This document shows, one piece after another, positions 1 to 6,680 of a stretch of 7,266 nt of DNA. A model generated the notes under the pieces. It was not told the DNA's origin and did not search any database. It saw only the letters and a program-made list of their open reading frames with translations. The stretch spans positions 1-7,266 of the forward strand of contig JAACDV010000065.1 of NCBI GenBank assembly GCA_009936825.1. Reading direction: 5' to 3'. Source of the DNA: Bacteroidota bacterium. Its GTDB lineage: Bacteria; Pseudomonadota; Alphaproteobacteria; Puniceispirillales; Puniceispirillaceae. The stretch's first letter is position 1. Each line of letters starts with the position of its first letter. The position numbers were made by a program, and so were the translations under genes.

Positions 1-1446
1 GCCAATCTTGACGCGCAGCATATCGACATGCTGGCAAAGACACCATCGTTGGCGCAATGGCAGCCATGGTTGCGGCGGGTTCGCGCCTGGGCACCGCATC
101 AGTTGTCGCCCGATATGGAAAAGATGCTTGCTGAGCGTGCCCCTAGCGGGCGCGGGGCCTGGGTCCGCCTGTTTGATGAGACCGCTGCCGGAATGCGGTT
201 TCCTTTTGGTGGGGCAGACGTCACCGAGGCCGAGATTCTAAATTCCCTGTCCAGTGCTGATGCTGGTGAGCGTAAAGAGGCTGGGGCGTCGCTGTCAGGA
301 ACTTTAAAGGCCAATGAGCGTTTGTTGTCGCTGGTGCTAAATACCATTGCCAAAGACAAAGAGGTCGAAGACCGCTGGCGTCAGTTCAAGCGGCCCGTAG
401 CGTCGCGCAACCTCGATAATGACGTTGATGATGAGGTTGTCGATGCGCTGGTTGCCGCGGTTGATGACCGCAATGCCGATCTGGCCCACCGCTATTACAG
501 GCTCAAGGCGGGTTGGCTGGGCGGCAAATCTATCGATTGGTGGGATCGTAATGCCCCACTTCCAGATGATGATGACCGGATGTTTTCATGGGATGATGCT
601 CAGCAGTTGGTGCTTGATGCGTTTAATGGGTTTGATCCAGAGATGGCAGACCTTGCAGTGCCGTTCTTCTCGCAGAATTGGATTGATGCGGCGCCGCGTG
701 CCGGTAAAAGCTCGGGCGCTTTTTCACATCCGGTTACCCCATCGGCGCATCCTTATATCTTGATGAATTTTTCCGGTAAATCGCGTGATGTGATGACGTT
801 GGCGCATGAGATGGGACATGGCATCCATCAGCGTTTGGCGGCAGAACGTGGGTATCTGATGTCGGATACTCCGTTGACTTTGGCGGAAACGGCGTCGGTG
901 TTTGCTGAAATGCTGGCCTTTCGCCGGTTGGTGGATGCAACGGACGATCCCGCGATTAGGCGCCGTCTGCTGGCGGGAAAAGTTGAAGACATGCTGAACA
1001 CCGTTGTGCGTCAGATTGCGTTTCATAATTTTGAAACACGGCTTCACGATGCCCGCCGTATAGCTGAATTAACCGCTGAGGAAATTTCCGATATCTGGAT
1101 GGAAACACAGCGCGCCGCGCTGGGTCCGGCGGTCACTATTGGTGATGATTACCGTCCGATCTGGGGGTATATCCCGCATTTTGTTCATACTCCTTTTTAT
1201 GTTTATGCCTATGCGTTTGGCGATTGTCTGGTGAACGCCTTGTGGCAGAGCTATCAAAACGCGCAGGCCACCGGTGATGCGGACGGTTGTGTGACCAGCT
1301 ATCGCAATCTGCTTCAGGCCGGAGGGACTGAGCGGTATGACACGGCACTGGCCCGTTTTGGCTTGGACCCCCGTGATCCGGCATTCTGGTCGATGGGCCT
1401 CGATATGATTTCTGGAATGATTGATGAGTTGGAAGGACTGTCCTGA
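1..1446 (+). CDS. M3-family oligoendopeptidase (PepF/M3B clade), 5'-truncated by the window edge
   Basis: Zinc metallopeptidase that degrades short peptides in the cytoplasm. The reading frame is open from base 1, so the true start lies upstream; the ATG at base 28 is internal. 481 residues are visible, whereas PepF/M3 proteins are usually about 600, so roughly 110-130 N-terminal residues are missing. Counting from base 1, the zinc-binding HEMGH motif is at residues 269-273, in the context TLAHEMGHGIHQ, and the third ligand is the Glu in LAETASVFAEM at residue 296. The preceding stretch, GAFSHPVTPSAHPYILMNFSG, and the C-terminal HFVHTPFYVYAYAFG (393 onward, carrying the His and Tyr residues expected near the active site) match the PepF/M3 pattern. 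All catalytic residues therefore seem intact. No membrane segment is seen in the visible part. The stop TGA shares its A with the ATG of the following kinase gene, implying co-transcription and translational coupling. The family call is firm; the physiological substrate is unknown. Confidence 0.93.
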   Translation, partial: ANLDAQHIDMLAKTPSLAQWQPWLRRVRAWAPHQLSPDMEKMLAERAPSGRGAWVRLFDETAAGMRFPFGGADVTEAEILNSLSSADAGERKEAGASLSGTLKANERLLSLVLNTIAKDKEVEDRWRQFKRPVASRNLDNDVDDEVVDALVAAVDDRNADLAHRYYRLKAGWLGGKSIDWWDRNAPLPDDDDRMFSWDDAQQLVLDAFNGFDPEMADLAVPFFSQNWIDAAPRAGKSSGAFSHPVTPSAHPYILMNFSGKSRDVMTLAHEMGHGIHQRLAAERGYLMSDTPLTLAETASVFAEMLAFRRLVDATDDPAIRRRLLAGKVEDMLNTVVRQIAFHNFETRLHDARRIAELTAEEISDIWMETQRAALGPAVTIGDDYRPIWGYIPHFVHTPFYVYAYAFGDCLVNALWQSYQNAQATGDADGCVTSYRNLLQAGGTERYDTALARFGLDPRDPAFWSMGLDMISGMIDELEGLS

Positions 1447-2843
1447 TGGCGTCTTCAAATGAGTCTACCGGCGGGCAAAAAACACCAGATCGGGGCCGGG
1501 TTGGGGGCAGGTTGCGCAGGTATGCGCGCGTCACCTCGACAATGACCGGCCTTGCGGCCCGGGTTGCGGGTGAGCGTTATCTTGGCATGCAGATTGACCG
1601 GCAGAAACATGCAGCTGATCTGCGGGACGCGCTTGGCGGGCTAAAAGGCCCGATCATGAAGGTTGCGCAAATTCTTTCGACAATTCCCGATGCATTGCCG
1701 CCTGAATACGCGGATGAACTTGCCAGCCTGCAAGCGGATGCACCGGCCATGGGGTGGCTTTTTACCCGCCGCCGAATGGCCTCGGAGTTGGGGCCGGACT
1801 GGCAGAACCGGTTGCAGTCATTCTCGCGTGAGGCGGTCTCGGCAGCGTCGCTTGGTCAGGTTCATAAAGCCGTTGATCTCGAAGGCCGCGAGCTTGCGAT
1901 GAAACTGCAATATCCGGATATGGCGTCGGCTATTGATGCAGATTTAAGGCAGTTGCGGCTCGTTTTTCAGCTTTATGAGCGCTATGATTCGGCAATTTCG
2001 ACCGGCGATATTTATGATGAATTGTCAGACCGGCTTCGTGAGGAGCTGGATTATCGCCGCGAGGCAACAAATTTGGCGCTTTATAATCATATGCTTGCTG
2101 ATGAGCCTTGCGTCCGTCTTCCGGAATATCGCCCTGAACTTTCGACTGATCGTTTGCTATCGATGAGCTGGCTGGAGGGCACGCGGATTATGCCTTTCCT
2201 TGAGAACAACCCATCGCAAGAGGCGCGCAACGAGATTGCCCGCAACATGTTCCGCGTCTGGTATGTGCCGTTTTATTTTTACGGAGTTATCCATGGTGAT
2301 CCACACCTTGGCAATTATTCGCTGGATAAGGAAAACCGTATCAATCTGATGGATTTTGGATCTATCCGGTTGTGTCGCCCCTCATTTGTTGGCGGCGTTA
2401 TTGATCTTTATCGCGCGCTTCGCGACAAGGATCAGGATCTGGCAGTGCATGCCTATGAAAGCTGGGGTTTTAACGGGCTTGATAAAGAGGCCATTGAGGT
2501 TTTGAATCTGTGGGCGGAATTCATCTATGCCCCGCTTCTTGAGGACCGGGTGCGCCCTATTCAGTCGCTTCGCAATGGCAGTGCTGGGCGCGAACTTGCC
2601 GGTAAGGTTCATGGTGAGCTCAAACGCATTGGCGGCATTCGCCCGCCGCGTGAATTTGTGTTGATGGACCGGGCTGCCGTAGGGTTGGGGTCGGTGTTTA
2701 TGCATCTTGGCGCCGAGGTGAACTGGCACAATTTATTCCATGATTTGATTGATGATTTTGACCGGGATAAATTGGCTGTGCGGCAACGCGATGCGGCCAA
2801 GATTGCGGGCATTCCCGATAATTTGTTGCACCAAGGGGTTTAA
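1446..2843 (+). CDS. ABC1/AarF/UbiB-type atypical protein kinase-like protein
   Basis: 465-residue member of the ABC1 (ADCK/COQ8/UbiB) family, whose characterised members support ubiquinone biosynthesis through ATPase activity. The ABC1 motifs appear in order: KVAQ at 72-75 (the family's KxGQ motif, here with Ala for Gly), the Ala-rich loop SAASLGQVH at 132-140, a candidate ATP-binding Lys at 153 (AMKLQYP), ExD at 200-202 (ELDYRREA), the catalytic loop HGDPHLGN at 283-290 and the metal-binding DFG at 303-305. The full set suggests an active nucleotide-binding fold. I see no obvious C-terminal transmembrane pair like that of E. coli UbiB, so it is probably a soluble or peripheral paralogue and should not be called ubiB. 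The start is supported by GGAAGG at 1431-1436, 9 bases ahead of the ATG, and by the TGATG overlap with the peptidase gene. pntAA follows after 89 bases. The family is certain; the substrate and pathway role are inferred. Confidence 0.92.
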   Translation: MASSNESTGGQKTPDRGRVGGRLRRYARVTSTMTGLAARVAGERYLGMQIDRQKHAADLRDALGGLKGPIMKVAQILSTIPDALPPEYADELASLQADAPAMGWLFTRRRMASELGPDWQNRLQSFSREAVSAASLGQVHKAVDLEGRELAMKLQYPDMASAIDADLRQLRLVFQLYERYDSAISTGDIYDELSDRLREELDYRREATNLALYNHMLADEPCVRLPEYRPELSTDRLLSMSWLEGTRIMPFLENNPSQEARNEIARNMFRVWYVPFYFYGVIHGDPHLGNYSLDKENRINLMDFGSIRLCRPSFVGGVIDLYRALRDKDQDLAVHAYESWGFNGLDKEAIEVLNLWAEFIYAPLLEDRVRPIQSLRNGSAGRELAGKVHGELKRIGGIRPPREFVLMDRAAVGLGSVFMHLGAEVNWHNLFHDLIDDFDRDKLAVRQRDAAKIAGIPDNLLHQGV

Positions 2844-2932
2844 TTCGGCGCGAATTCTGCTAGAACCGTCCCTTGATTAATATTTCAACGATTTGGTGAA
2901 GTGGGGAGCGCCGTATCGTTAAGGGTGGAAGA

Positions 2933-4069
2933 ATGACGACTATTTTTATCCCTACTGAGACTGTGCCCGGCGAAACCCGCTGCGCCGCTGTTCCCGAAAC
3001 GGTCGCTAAGTTGATGGCGCTTGGGCTGGATGTGTCTGTCCAGACCGGTGCTGGGACCGCTGCATCGATCACCGATGCTGCCTTTTCTGATGCCGGAGCT
3101 ACCATTGTCAAAACTGCCAAGGCCGGGTTTGATAAGGCGGATGTAATTTTTAAGGTTCGCCCGCCGCAGGGCGCCGAGATTAAGCTGATTAAAAAATCCA
3201 GCATGATCATGTCGATGTTTGAAGGCTATGCTGATGCAAAGCGCAACAAGGCTATTGCGGCCACGGGTGCCACTGTTTTCGGGCTAGAATTTATTCCGCG
3301 GATTTCACGCGCCCAGTCAATGGATGTTCTGTCCAGCCAGTCAAATTTGGCGGGGTATCGGGCGGTTATTGAAAGCACCTACCATTTTAGCCGCGCCTTT
3401 CCGATGATGATGACGGCTGCCGGCACCATTCCACCAGCGAGAGTTTTGGTGATGGGTGTTGGTGTTGCTGGACTTCAAGCGGTTGCGACGGCTAAGCGCC
3501 TTGGTGCAATTGTTAGTGCGACCGATGTTCGTCCCGCCGCCAAAGAGCAGGTCGAATCATTGGGCGGAAAATTCGTTGCTGTTGAAGATGATGAATTTAA
3601 GCAGGCTGAAACCGCAGGCGGATATGCCAAGCAGATGAGCGCCGAATATATCGCCAAGCAGCAAGCGCTGATTACCGAAACCATTAAATCTATGGATATT
3701 GTTATCACCACTGCACTGATCCCGGGCCGTCCTGCCCCGGAACTGGTCAGCGCCGACATGGTGAAATCAATGAAAACGGGCGCTGTGATCATCGATATGG
3801 CGGTTGAGCAGGGCGGCAATTGCGCGCTCTCAAAAGCCGATGAAATTATTGATGTAGATGGCGTGACTATTGTTGGCCATTCAAACATGCCCGGGCGTCT
3901 TCCAAAAGATGCGTCCAGTCTGTTCTCGCGCAACCTTCTCAGCTTCATTGGATTGATCTGGGACAAGGAGGCGGGTGCGCTAACGATTAATGAAGAGGAC
4001 GAGATTATTGCCGGGTCGATGGTGGCCAAGGACGGCAAGCTTGTTCATGAATCGCTCGCCGGTAAGTAG
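2933..4069 (+). CDS. pntAA: NAD(P) transhydrogenase subunit alpha part 1 (domain I, NAD(H)-binding)
   Basis: Peripheral cytoplasmic subunit of the Re/Si-specific proton-translocating transhydrogenase, which binds NAD(H) and passes hydride to NADP+ on PntB. The 378 residues cover the alanine dehydrogenase/PntA N-terminal and NAD-binding domains only, close to the R. rubrum PntAA length. The signature RAQSMDVLSSQSNLAGYRAV spans residues 126-145 and includes the Arg, Asp and Gln of the 'RQD loop' that contacts NAD. The Rossmann glycines are G175, G177 and G180 (GVGVAG), with acidic D198 (ATDVR) at the end of the second strand. The mobile loop that closes over the nucleotide matches EFKQAETAGGYAKQM (221-235, with Y231). 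No membrane helices are present, as expected for the three-subunit form. The start is unambiguous: an in-frame TGA lies at 2897-2899 and no other start codon falls between. A GGTGGAAG stretch sits close upstream as a modest ribosome binding site. The 89-bp gap before it could hold a promoter (a weak TGCTAGAAC element at 2858-2866), but none is convincing. Confidence 0.97.
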   Translation: MTTIFIPTETVPGETRCAAVPETVAKLMALGLDVSVQTGAGTAASITDAAFSDAGATIVKTAKAGFDKADVIFKVRPPQGAEIKLIKKSSMIMSMFEGYADAKRNKAIAATGATVFGLEFIPRISRAQSMDVLSSQSNLAGYRAVIESTYHFSRAFPMMMTAAGTIPPARVLVMGVGVAGLQAVATAKRLGAIVSATDVRPAAKEQVESLGGKFVAVEDDEFKQAETAGGYAKQMSAEYIAKQQALITETIKSMDIVITTALIPGRPAPELVSADMVKSMKTGAVIIDMAVEQGGNCALSKADEIIDVDGVTIVGHSNMPGRLPKDASSLFSRNLLSFIGLIWDKEAGALTINEEDEIIAGSMVAKDGKLVHESLAGK

Positions 4070-4109
4070 GCCCGGTTAATCGCGACCATCCTTTTCGAGG
4101 AGAAATATC

Positions 4110-4454
4110 ATGTCGATGTCAACAGTCACCGAAGCGACTGGCAAAATGGCGGTTAGCGCAGGGGTGGACCCGCTGGTGTTTGGTATCACCGTTTTGGTTC
4201 TTGCCTGTTTTGTCGGATATTATGTGGTTTGGTCCGTCACCTCGGCGTTGCACTCGCCTTTGATGGGTGTGACCAACGCTATTTCGTCAGTGATTATCGT
4301 CGGCGCATTGATCGCCGCTGGCCCAACCGAATCCAATTTTGCCCAGATCATGGGTTTTGTTGCGGTGGTGCTAGCCTCGGTCAATATTTTCGGCGGCTTT
4401 ATCGTAACTGAACGAATGCTGGCGATGTTTAAAGGTAAAGGGTCAAAGAAATGA
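4110..4454 (+). CDS. pntAB: NAD(P) transhydrogenase subunit alpha part 2 (domain II membrane segment)
   Basis: Small integral membrane subunit that provides the alpha-side helices of domain II, the proton channel of transhydrogenase. The 114 residues contain three hydrophobic segments, at about 21-43, 53-70 and 78-99. The characteristic stretch [26 protein letters not shown] (35-60) and the C-terminal [19 protein letters not shown] (89-107) match R. rubrum PntAB very closely. In E. coli these helices are fused to the C-terminus of PntA, so their separation here marks the three-polypeptide type. Two ATGs compete (MSMS). The first is preferred because the ribosome binding site GAGGAGA at 4097-4103 lies 6 bases before it and 12 before the second. 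It begins 40 bases after pntAA, and its last four bases overlap pntB as ATGA. Confidence 0.96.
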   Translation: MSMSTVTEATGKMAVSAGVDPLVFGITVLVLACFVGYYVVWSVTSALHSPLMGVTNAISSVIIVGALIAAGPTESNFAQIMGFVAVVLASVNIFGGFIVTERMLAMFKGKGSKK

Positions 4455-5845
4455 ACCCGACGATTACTGCATTTTTGTATCTGGCCAGCGGCGTCTGTTT
4501 CATTATGGCGCTTCGTGGTCTTTCGTCACCTGATTCGGCCCGCAAGGGAAACCGCTTTGGCATGATTGGTATGTTGATCGCCGTGGCAACGACTGTGGCG
4601 CTACCGCAGGTGCAAAGCTATAGCATGATCATTGGCGGAATTGTGCTTGGTGGTGCGATTGGTACCGTTCTGGCGCTTCGTATTCAGATGACAGCGCTTC
4701 CGCAGCTCGTTGCGGCTTTCCATTCGCTGGTCGGACTGGCAGCCTGTTTTGTGGCCGCCGCTGCCTATTTCAATCCCGAGGCGTATGGTATTGGCCAGCG
4801 CGGGGCGATCCATGCCGGCTCATTGATTGAGATGGGGCTTGGTCTGGCCATTGGCGCGATCACCTTTACCGGTTCGATCATTGCATTTGGCAAGTTGCAG
4901 GGGTTGATCAGCGGTAAACCTGTGGTTTTCCCGGGACAGCATTTTGTGAATCTTGCTCTTGGCCTTGGTATGGTGGCGTTAATCGCCGCGATGGTGATGA
5001 CCAATTCGGACAATATGTTCTGGGGTGTTTTTGCAATCGCACTGATTCTTGGAATTTTGATCATCATTCCCATTGGCGGTGCTGATATGCCTGTTGTGGT
5101 GTCGATGTTGAACTCCTATTCAGGTTGGGCGGCTTGCGGCATTGGATTTACCCTTGGCAACCCGCTGCTGATTATCACCGGTGCGCTGGTGGGTGCATCA
5201 GGGGCGATCCTGTCCTACATCATGTGTAAGGGCATGAACCGGTCATTCTTCAACGTTATTCTCGGTGGTTTTGGCGGTGAAGATGCGGCCAGCCCGGTTG
5301 GCGGTGCTGGCGGTGATCGTTCGGTTAAGCAAGGCTCTGCGGAAGACGCGGCCTTTATCATGGAAAATGCCGATAGTGTGGTGATTGTTCCCGGATACGG
5401 AATGGCAGTGGCGCAGGCGCAGCACGCGCTCCGTGAAATGGGTGATATATTGAAGGCGCGCGGTGTGACCGTTCGCTATGCAATTCATCCCGTTGCTGGA
5501 CGCATGCCAGGGCATATGAATGTTCTGCTGGCCGAAGCCAATGTGCCGTATGAGGACGTTCTGGAGTTGGAAGAGATCAATCGCGATTTCGCTCCGACCG
5601 ATGTTGCCTTTGTGATAGGGGCGAATGACGTGACCAATCCGGCTGCGAAAACTGATCCGACCTCACCAATTTACGGAATGCCGATTCTGGATGTTGAGTT
5701 GGCGAAAACGGTTTTGTTTATTAAACGCTCAATGGCATCGGGGTATGCCGGTGTTGATAATGAGGTCTTTTTCCGCGACAACACGATGATGCTGTTTGGT
5801 GATGCCAAGAAAATGTGTGAAGAAGTCGTGCAGTCGCTGGACTAG
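4451..5845 (+). CDS. pntB: NAD(P) transhydrogenase subunit beta (domain II membrane part plus NADP(H)-binding domain III)
   Basis: Membrane subunit that carries most of the proton channel and the NADP(H) site; it couples inward proton flow to NADPH formation. At 464 residues it has the normal family length. The N-terminal ~265 residues are strongly hydrophobic with multiple helices. H91 in [11 protein letters not shown] corresponds to the functionally important E. coli beta-His91; D212 and N221 in [20 protein letters not shown] correspond to other conserved channel and hinge residues. After a Gly-rich linker (about 273-289) domain III carries [11 protein letters not shown] (314-324, the NADP-binding loop), [28 protein letters not shown] (390-399), KRS (425-427, the Lys-Arg pair near the NADP 2'-phosphate) and GYAGVDN, then MLFGDAK near the end. 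The ATG overlaps the pntAB stop by 4 bases with only a weak upstream GGG-type site, so translation is probably coupled. A hairpin terminator follows about 30 bases downstream. Confidence 0.97.
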   Translation: MNPTITAFLYLASGVCFIMALRGLSSPDSARKGNRFGMIGMLIAVATTVALPQVQSYSMIIGGIVLGGAIGTVLALRIQMTALPQLVAAFHSLVGLAACFVAAAAYFNPEAYGIGQRGAIHAGSLIEMGLGLAIGAITFTGSIIAFGKLQGLISGKPVVFPGQHFVNLALGLGMVALIAAMVMTNSDNMFWGVFAIALILGILIIIPIGGADMPVVVSMLNSYSGWAACGIGFTLGNPLLIITGALVGASGAILSYIMCKGMNRSFFNVILGGFGGEDAASPVGGAGGDRSVKQGSAEDAAFIMENADSVVIVPGYGMAVAQAQHALREMGDILKARGVTVRYAIHPVAGRMPGHMNVLLAEANVPYEDVLELEEINRDFAPTDVAFVIGANDVTNPAAKTDPTSPIYGMPILDVELAKTVLFIKRSMASGYAGVDNEVFFRDNTMMLFGDAKKMCEEVVQSLD

Positions 5846-5873
5846 GATGAAAGCATAAGATAACGCGCCCAAT

Positions 5874-5921
5874 AAAAAGGCCGCCTCGACAATATTAGAG
5901 ACAATGTCAGGCGGCTTTTTT
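5874..5921. terminator. Bidirectional rho-independent terminator between convergent pntB and rpsU
   Basis: GCCGCCT (5880-5886) pairs perfectly with AGGCGGC (5909-5915). After one unpaired C the stem continues with GACA (5888-5891) pairing TGTC (5905-5908), leaving a 13-base loop. The stem is flanked by an A-run (5874-5878) and a T-run (5916-5921), so it can end transcripts in both directions. On the + strand it closes the pnt transcript about 30 bases after the pntB stop. On the - strand it lies about 130 bases past the rpsU stop. Confidence 0.9.
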
Positions 5922-6006
5922 CGTTCTTAAGTCCCTCCAGAATAAGAGCGGCATGTCGAAGCCCATCCTATTTAAGGTCTGGTGAGGAACGAGTCTGAAG
6001 CACAAT

Positions 6007-6042
6007 TTTCTGTGGGGTAGAGGGTTTTTGTGGGGTAGAGGG
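6007..6042. repeat. Two tandem copies of an 18-bp unit just downstream of rpsU
   Basis: The unit TTTCTGTGGGGTAGAGGG (6007-6024) is followed directly by the same unit with one change, C to T at its fourth base (6025-6042). It sits 12 to 47 bases beyond the rpsU stop and in the 208-bp gap between pntB and rpsU. It does not fold into a hairpin, so it does not look like a terminator. The rest of that gap (5922-6006) shows no gene and no convincing structure. Confidence 0.85.
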
Positions 6043-6053
6043 AAAGTTTAACC

Positions 6054-6257
6054 CTAAAACCCCTCACGCTCCATGCGCTTACGCATCAGCTTACGAACCC
6101 GGCGGGTCGATTCTGCTGCCTCGCGCGCGCGCCGCTCAGATGGCTTTTCATACGCACGGCGGTTCTTCATTTCACGAAAGACGCCTTCGCGCTGAAGTTT
6201 CTTTTTCAGAACGCGGAGCGCCTGATCTACATTATTGTCTCGTACAGTTACGTACAC
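6054..6257 (-). CDS. rpsU: 30S ribosomal protein bS21
   Basis: Small basic protein of the ribosomal small subunit, located near the 3' end of 16S rRNA and involved in initiation on mRNAs. From the chosen GTG start at 6257 the protein is 67 residues, beginning [14 protein letters not shown]. This gives the usual family N-terminus (M-x-V-x-VRDNN). The core [34 protein letters not shown] and the Arg/Lys-rich C-terminus ending KRMEREGF match alphaproteobacterial bS21. The start is uncertain. A TTG at 6263 gives two more residues, and an in-frame TGA (6264-6266) lies immediately before it, so no longer form exists and there is no ATG. The only Shine-Dalgarno-like sequence, AAAAGGG on the - strand (about 6269-6275), is 5 bases from the TTG and 11 from the GTG, which does not settle the choice. 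The gene is divergent from the COQ9-family gene and convergent with pntB. The family call is certain. Confidence 0.96.
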   Translation of the reverse strand: MYVTVRDNNVDQALRVLKKKLQREGVFREMKNRRAYEKPSERRAREAAESTRRVRKLMRKRMEREGF

Positions 6258-6281
6258 GGTCAATCACACCCTTTTGTTTGC

Positions 6282-6296
6282 AGCTGCGGTGCAGCT
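6282..6296 (-). promoter_or_regulatory. Short stem-loop in the rpsU leader
   Basis: On the - strand AGCTGC pairs with GCAGCT across the 3-base loop ACC. The hairpin ends about 24 bases before the GTG start and 6 bases before the purine-rich AAAAGGG stretch. A leader structure affecting rpsU translation or mRNA stability is possible, but a six-pair stem can occur by chance. Confidence 0.35.
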
Positions 6297-6369
6297 TGTG
6301 CCCAGTCGCCCTTTTGAGCAGACCATGGAAGCACATTCAATTTCGTATTTCGTCTGACAGCAGGTACGG

Positions 6370-6408
6370 AAAAAAACTGCGGCCCTATTGCATTAAGGCG
6401 CGTTTTTT
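6370..6408. terminator. Possible bidirectional terminator or leader attenuator between rpsU and the COQ9-family gene
   Basis: A 7-base A-run (6370-6376) and a 6-base T-run (6403-6408) flank a GC-rich stem: C6377/G6402, GCG (6379-6381)/CGC (6399-6401) and CC (6383-6384)/GG (6397-6398), with single unpaired bases at 6378 and 6382. Either strand would have a hairpin followed by a T-run. On the - strand it lies about 110 bases before rpsU and could act as an attenuator or as the end of a small RNA. On the + strand there is no upstream + gene to terminate. The bulges weaken the case. Confidence 0.35.
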
Positions 6409-6488
6409 AACACAACCCATAAGCCTATGTAAAGCCCGAAGCTGTAGAAACGAAAGCCCGGAGCCTTGAAAAGCCGGACTCAATACAT

Positions 6489-6517
6489 TTGAAAATGACA
6501 GCAGAAGCTATGTTAAT
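6489..6517 (+). promoter_or_regulatory. Candidate sigma-70-like promoter for the COQ9-family gene
   Basis: TTGAAA (6489-6494) matches 5 of 6 bases of the -35 consensus. After 17 bases GTTAAT (6512-6517) matches 4 of 6 of the -10. It points toward the COQ9-family start about 165 bases away. A second AT-rich element, TATATT at 6568-6573, matches 5 of 6 -10 bases but has a poor -35. Neither is certain. Confidence 0.25.
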
Positions 6518-6680
6518 AAATGCGTCAAGCGTGCCCGGATGGTACTGGAATTTCGGTGCATCCTAATTATATTGCATCTATCGTATGTTTGGTCGTCCCG
6601 GTATTTCTGCGCACTGTACTCAAAATTGGGCCGAACATTCACAATCACCGGCAATAGCTCCATGGCGATAGGAACAGATA

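Larger units (their letters stand above)
6264..6680. other. Divergent intergenic region between rpsU and the COQ9-family gene
   Basis: About 417 bases with no supportable protein gene. It holds the rpsU leader stem-loop, the terminator-like hairpin near 6370-6408 and a candidate promoter near 6489-6517. It also has a loose duplication in which AAAGCCCG occurs at 6431-6438 and 6453-6460 with partly similar flanks. I found no tRNA-like cloverleaf and none of the strongly conserved sequence of the SRP RNA. The remainder, about 6575-6669, shows nothing I can assign. Confidence 0.6.

Noticed and set aside
1069..1534. Two open frames of about 130 residues on the - strand
   Set aside because: Both are antisense to the end of the peptidase gene and the start of the kinase gene, with no family resemblance.
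2844..2932. Possible promoter before pntAA (extended -10-like TGCTAGAAC at 2858-2866)
   Set aside because: No acceptable -35 at 16-18 bases spacing, so it is not listed as a feature; an internal promoter cannot be excluded.
3475..4038. 187-residue open frame on the - strand
   Set aside because: It lies fully antisense to pntAA, whose protein is unmistakable; the Ser/Ala/Ile-rich translation is a by-product of the pntAA codons.
5934..5987. Possible second hairpin (CCTCCAG with CTGGTGAGG) between pntB and rpsU
   Set aside because: Only seven pairs with a bulge and a loop of about 38 bases, and no T-run; likely chance.
6140..6469. 109-residue open frame on the + strand
   Set aside because: It begins antisense inside rpsU and runs across non-coding sequence with the candidate hairpin. 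The protein has no recognisable family and no credible ribosome binding site.
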